From positions 4,154,001-4,218,000 of the forward strand of contig NZ_JAFBBO010000001.1 in the NCBI RefSeq assembly GCF_016907235.1: a stretch of DNA of 64,000 nt, given 5' to 3'. Position numbers and translations under genes: made by a program. The stretch comes from Oerskovia jenensis. Lineage in GTDB: Bacteria > Actinomycetota > Actinomycetes > Actinomycetales > Cellulomonadaceae. This document shows, piece after piece, positions 61,353 through 64,000 of this stretch (the stretch's first letter is position 1; every line of letters begins with the position of its first letter). The notes under the pieces are model-generated. The model had not been told where the DNA came from and searched no databases. It saw only the letters and a list, made by a program, of their open reading frames with translations.

Positions 61353-62594
61353 TCAGACCAGGACCTCGCCGTCGCGGGCCACGACCTGGCCGCCGGCCAC
61401 GACGAGCGCACGGCTCGGCGCCCGGACGACCGCGTCCATGGTGTTCTCGGCGTCGACGAGCACGACGTCGGCGCGCGCGCCCTCGACGAGGTCGTGCACC
61501 CGGCGCCCCACGAAGTGCGCGGCGTCGCTCGTCGCGAGCCGGGCCGCACGGACGATGTCCTCGTCGTGGCGGAAGCGCGCGAGCTGGGACAGGCGGGTCG
61601 TGAGCGCGAGGAGGTCGCCCGTGCCGTACGGCGCCCACAGGTCGCGGATGCCGTCGGTGCCCAGGCCCACCTTGACGCCGTGCTCGCGCAGCAGGTCGAG
61701 CGGGAGCGGGGTCGCACCGATCGGGGCGACGGTCGTCATGCTGATGCCCGCGTCGCCCATGGCCTCGACGAGGTCGGCCATGCGGGTGGGGGGAAGCTGC
61801 CCGACGGCGAAGCCGTGCGCCACGTTGACCTTGCCCTGCAGGCCCGCGCGGATCGTGCGCTCGATCATGAGCTCGATCTGGAACGCGCCGAGCTCCCCGC
61901 CGTCGTGGAGGTGGACGTCGACGCCCACGCCGCGGCGCTCGGCGATCTCGAACAGCCCGTCGAGCTGGGTCACGGGGTCGCGGTCGATCGAGGCGGGGTC
62001 GAGGCCGCCGATGTGCTCGGCCCCGGCGGCTGCCGCGGCGTCGAGCAGCTCGAGGACGCCGGGTCGGCGCAGGACGCCGTCCTGGGGGAACGCGACGATC
62101 TCGGCGTCGACCGCGCCGCCCAGCACGAACAGGGACTCGCGGACCACGTCGATGCCGCGCAGCCCGAGGCCGAGGTCGACGTCGACGTGGGTGCGGATCG
62201 CGGTCGTGCCGTGCCGCAGGAACTCGCGCAGGACCGCGACCGTGACGTCGACGCCGGGGATGCCGAGCTCGTCGCGGTGCTCGCGCTCGTGCGCGATGCG
62301 TCCCTGCGTGGTGGCCTCACCGCCGTAGCTGACCCACGGCTTGCCCCACCAGCTCTTGTCGACGTGCGCGTGCGCGTTGACGAACCCGGGCAGGGCCAGG
62401 AGGCCGCGCCCGTCGACCTCGCCCGGGACGGGCGCGGTGCCGGCGCGGGGGGCCTCGGCCTCGGTGGAGGAGTGCGGCGTCACCCGGGTGATGTGCCCGT
62501 CCGCGACGTGGAGGTCGACGGGGTCGGCGCCCCAGGGGCGGACGTTGCGCAGCACCGTCACTGCGGCCTGAGGAGCGGCGGGGAACAGGGGCAT
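61353..62594 (-). CDS. Amidohydrolase, cytosine-deaminase-like
   Basis: A 413-residue metal-dependent hydrolase of the amidohydrolase superfamily in the cytosine deaminase / isoguanine deaminase / N-isopropylammelide group. Metal ligands: HAHVDKSWWG (HxH), DVHLHDGGELG (the HxHxD site after RRGVGVD) and GLGTDGIRDLW (catalytic Asp). Likely a deaminase of a nitrogen heterocycle. Start at ATG 62594, 5 nt after a TAGGAC hexamer. Divergent from a GntR regulator with an 18-bp operator in the 117-base spacer between them, which implies control by its substrate. Confidence 0.88.
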   Translation of the reverse strand: MPLFPAAPQAAVTVLRNVRPWGADPVDLHVADGHITRVTPHSSTEAEAPRAGTAPVPGEVDGRGLLALPGFVNAHAHVDKSWWGKPWVSYGGEATTQGRIAHEREHRDELGIPGVDVTVAVLREFLRHGTTAIRTHVDVDLGLGLRGIDVVRESLFVLGGAVDAEIVAFPQDGVLRRPGVLELLDAAAAAGAEHIGGLDPASIDRDPVTQLDGLFEIAERRGVGVDVHLHDGGELGAFQIELMIERTIRAGLQGKVNVAHGFAVGQLPPTRMADLVEAMGDAGISMTTVAPIGATPLPLDLLREHGVKVGLGTDGIRDLWAPYGTGDLLALTTRLSQLARFRHDEDIVRAARLATSDAAHFVGRRVHDLVEGARADVVLVDAENTMDAVVRAPSRALVVAGGQVVARDGEVLV

Positions 62595-62664
62595 GGGAGG
62601 TCCTACTTCCGGTGGTGCTGGACGGGGCGGTGCAGGCTCACCCCCAGGAGCGCTCCACTGGGAG

Positions 62665-62682
62665 GAAATGGTATACCATTTC
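62665..62682. promoter_or_regulatory. 18-bp palindromic GntR operator
   Basis: GAAATGGTATACCATTTC, a perfect palindrome with the TGGTATACCA core typical of FCD-type GntR regulators, between the divergent amidohydrolase (62594) and GntR (62712) genes and 29 bases from the GntR start. Confidence 0.85.
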
Positions 62683-62711
62683 TTGCGCGGGGTTCCGGGA
62701 GGATGAGACGC

Positions 62712-63371
62712 ATGAGCGCAGACCAGCCGTTCGAGCCCGAGGCGGACCGCGTCGCCCGGATCGTGCGCGAGCAGATCATCGACGGCGACCGTGACCCGGG
62801 CGACAAGCTCGTCGAGCGTGACCTCGCGGCTGAGCTCGGCGTGAGCCGCGTGCCCGTCCGAGACGCCCTCAAGGCCCTCATCTCCGAGGGGCTCGTGACC
62901 CCGCGCCCCCGGACGTGGGCCGTCGTGCGGACCTTCACCGACGCCGACGTCGAGGACCTCATCGAGGTGCGCTCCGCGCTCGAGACCCTGACCTTCCGCC
63001 TCGCTGCCGAACGCAGGACCCCCGACGACCTCGCCGCGCTCGAGACCGTCCTCGACCGCGAGGCCCGGGCCGCGCGCGAGCACGACGCGAAGACCGCCCA
63101 CCGCGCCGGCGCCGACTTCCACGAGCTCGTCGCGACGACCGCCGCGAGCCCGCTCCTCGACGAGATCGGCGCCATCACCTCGAGCCGCCTGCGCTGGCTG
63201 CTCGGGCAGCACGTCGACCTCCAGGAGATGGTCGACGAGCATCGCGGGCTCCTGGCCGCGATCCGCGCGGGGGACGGGCAGGAGGCGGCGCGGCTCGCCG
63301 TCGGGCACCTGCGGACCAGCCGCGACGCGGCGCGCACCCGGCGCGCCGCCCAGGGCCCCGCGCGAGGCTGA
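62712..63371 (+). CDS. GntR-family regulator with FCD domain
   Basis: A 219-residue regulator: N-terminal winged helix (VARIVREQIIDGDRDPGDKLVERDLAAELGVSRVPVRDALKAL) and C-terminal FCD ligand domain (DVEDLIEVRSALETLTFRLA; metal/ligand residues in DFHELV and VDEHRGLLAAI). ATG 62712 is favoured because GGGAGG is 8 nt upstream; ATG 62703 would abut that site. It very probably binds the 18-bp palindrome upstream and controls the divergent amidohydrolase gene. Ends 5 bases before the convergent DNA ligase gene. Confidence 0.92.
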   Translation: MSADQPFEPEADRVARIVREQIIDGDRDPGDKLVERDLAAELGVSRVPVRDALKALISEGLVTPRPRTWAVVRTFTDADVEDLIEVRSALETLTFRLAAERRTPDDLAALETVLDREARAAREHDAKTAHRAGADFHELVATTAASPLLDEIGAITSSRLRWLLGQHVDLQEMVDEHRGLLAAIRAGDGQEAARLAVGHLRTSRDAARTRRAAQGPARG

Positions 63372-63375
63372 GAGA

Positions 63376-64000
63376 TCAGTCCTCCCGGCGCACGTCCTCG
63401 GGCGACTTGTCGGGCCGCCAGCCGCGCCACACCGCGTGCCGCAGCTTGCCGTCGCCCTCGGGGGCGCTCGTCCAGTCCGCGTAGTCGACCTCGCCGACCA
63501 GGTGCGGCGTGACCCAGCGTGCGTCCGAGGCGTCCGCGGCCGGGACGTCGAGGGCCGGGTTCGTGACCCGCTCGATCCGGCCGAGGCGCGTCACGAGGTC
63601 GCGCCGGTCCTTCTCGGTGAAACCCGACCCGACGCGGCCCACGTAGCGCAGCCCCACGTCGTCGGGCACCGCGAGCAGCAGCGATCCCACGAGGTGCGAC
63701 CTGTCACCGTGCCCCGGGCGCCAGCCGACCACCACGACCTCCTGGGAGTGCGAGTGCTTGACCTTGATCCAGCTCCGCGAGCGCCGCCCGGCCGTGTACG
63801 TGCTCGTGCGGCGCTTGGCCACCACGCCCTCGAGGCCCAGCTGCCTGCTCGTCGCGACAGCCCCCGCGAGGTCGCCGTCGAACGCAGGTGGCACGTGCAC
63901 GATCCCCGACCCGTCGACCAGGTCCTCGAGGATTGCGCGGCGCTCGTCGTAGGTGCGTCGGACGAGCGAGCGACCGCCGACGGACAGGACGTCGAACAGC
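63376..64000 (-). CDS. ATP-dependent DNA ligase, C-terminal part (5' cut by window edge)
   Basis: The frame is open to the right edge; 208 codons are present. The nucleotidyltransferase domain end contains motif IV EGVVAKRRTSTYTAGRRS and motif V WIKVKHSHSQEVVVVGW, and is followed by an OB-fold domain (LLLAVPDDVGLRYVGRVGSGF, WVTPHLVGEVDYADWTS) and the family C-terminus VWRGWRPDKSPEDV. This is the LigD-type ligase used in non-homologous end joining or, in a short form, a stand-alone LigC. The N-terminal half with the catalytic lysine is outside the window, so which form cannot be told. Confidence 0.9.
   Translation of the reverse strand, partial: LFDVLSVGGRSLVRRTYDERRAILEDLVDGSGIVHVPPAFDGDLAGAVATSRQLGLEGVVAKRRTSTYTAGRRSRSWIKVKHSHSQEVVVVGWRPGHGDRSHLVGSLLLAVPDDVGLRYVGRVGSGFTEKDRRDLVTRLGRIERVTNPALDVPAADASDARWVTPHLVGEVDYADWTSAPEGDGKLRHAVWRGWRPDKSPEDVRRED

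Overview
The window is very GC-rich DNA from an actinomycete. The gene content and order point to the Micrococcales, probably Cellulomonadaceae or Promicromonosporaceae (Cellulomonas, Oerskovia or Cellulosimicrobium type). This placement is inferred from the mycothiol-dependent enzyme family, the WhiB-era core synteny shared with Mycobacterium and Streptomyces (pncB-clpS, murI-phosphodiesterase-rph-rdgB, rplU-rpmA-obg-proB, proA-nadD-rsfS-gpgP) and a SAM-IV type riboswitch. No mobile element, prophage or CRISPR array is visible.

Layout. 1-7.5 kb: end of a helicase gene, pncB, clpS with its DUF2017 partner, then a tightly packed murI / MBL phosphodiesterase / rph / rdgB run. 7.5-15.3 kb: a DUF3054 membrane protein, an ABC-F ATPase, PPK2, two small membrane or NUDIX-like genes, and an overlapping MFS (GPH type) / PLP-decarboxylase pair. 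15.4-17.6 kb: thioredoxin, a flavodoxin-fold oxidoreductase with its divergent TetR regulator, and dodecin. 17.7-34.8 kb: the rplU-rpmA-obg-proB block, then an 8.6-kb block that separates proB from proA. That block holds a SAM riboswitch, a tiny leader peptide ending Cys-Cys-Arg, a five-part peptide-type ABC transporter with a double ATPase, an MFS pump and an aldo/keto reductase. Then come proA, a tiny membrane gene, nadD, a proline-rich membrane protein, rsfS, a histidine phosphatase and tRNA-Ala(GGC). 35-43.5 kb: membrane transhydrogenase pntA-pntB, a GyrI-like protein, a fatty acid desaturase, an iron-box-controlled siderophore-interacting protein, a 6PGDH-type reductase and a GlxA-type AraC regulator. 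43.5-48 kb: a tandem pair of exported BAAT-like hydrolase lipoproteins, then mqo. 48-57.6 kb: nirB-nirD; a TetR / PNPOx / mycothiol-enzyme operon behind a 32-nt palindrome; and bioB with two followers and an MFS gene. 57.6-64 kb: M24 peptidase, a membrane protein fused to a winged helix, a quinone-reductase-type enzyme, a VOC protein, a GntR/amidohydrolase divergent pair with an 18-bp operator, and the end of an ATP-dependent DNA ligase.

Three general features stand out. First, at least 16 genes have a TAnnnT-like -10 hexamer ending 6-7 nt before the start codon, which implies leaderless mRNAs. Second, a family of four 42-nt palindromes (arms TGTCAGAAC, centre CTCGAG) sits at gene ends at 7.5, 39.2 and 43.7 kb. 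Third, the transporter at 22-29 kb appears to be under two stacked sulfur signals, SAM through the riboswitch and cysteine through the leader peptide, which suggests it imports a sulfur source.
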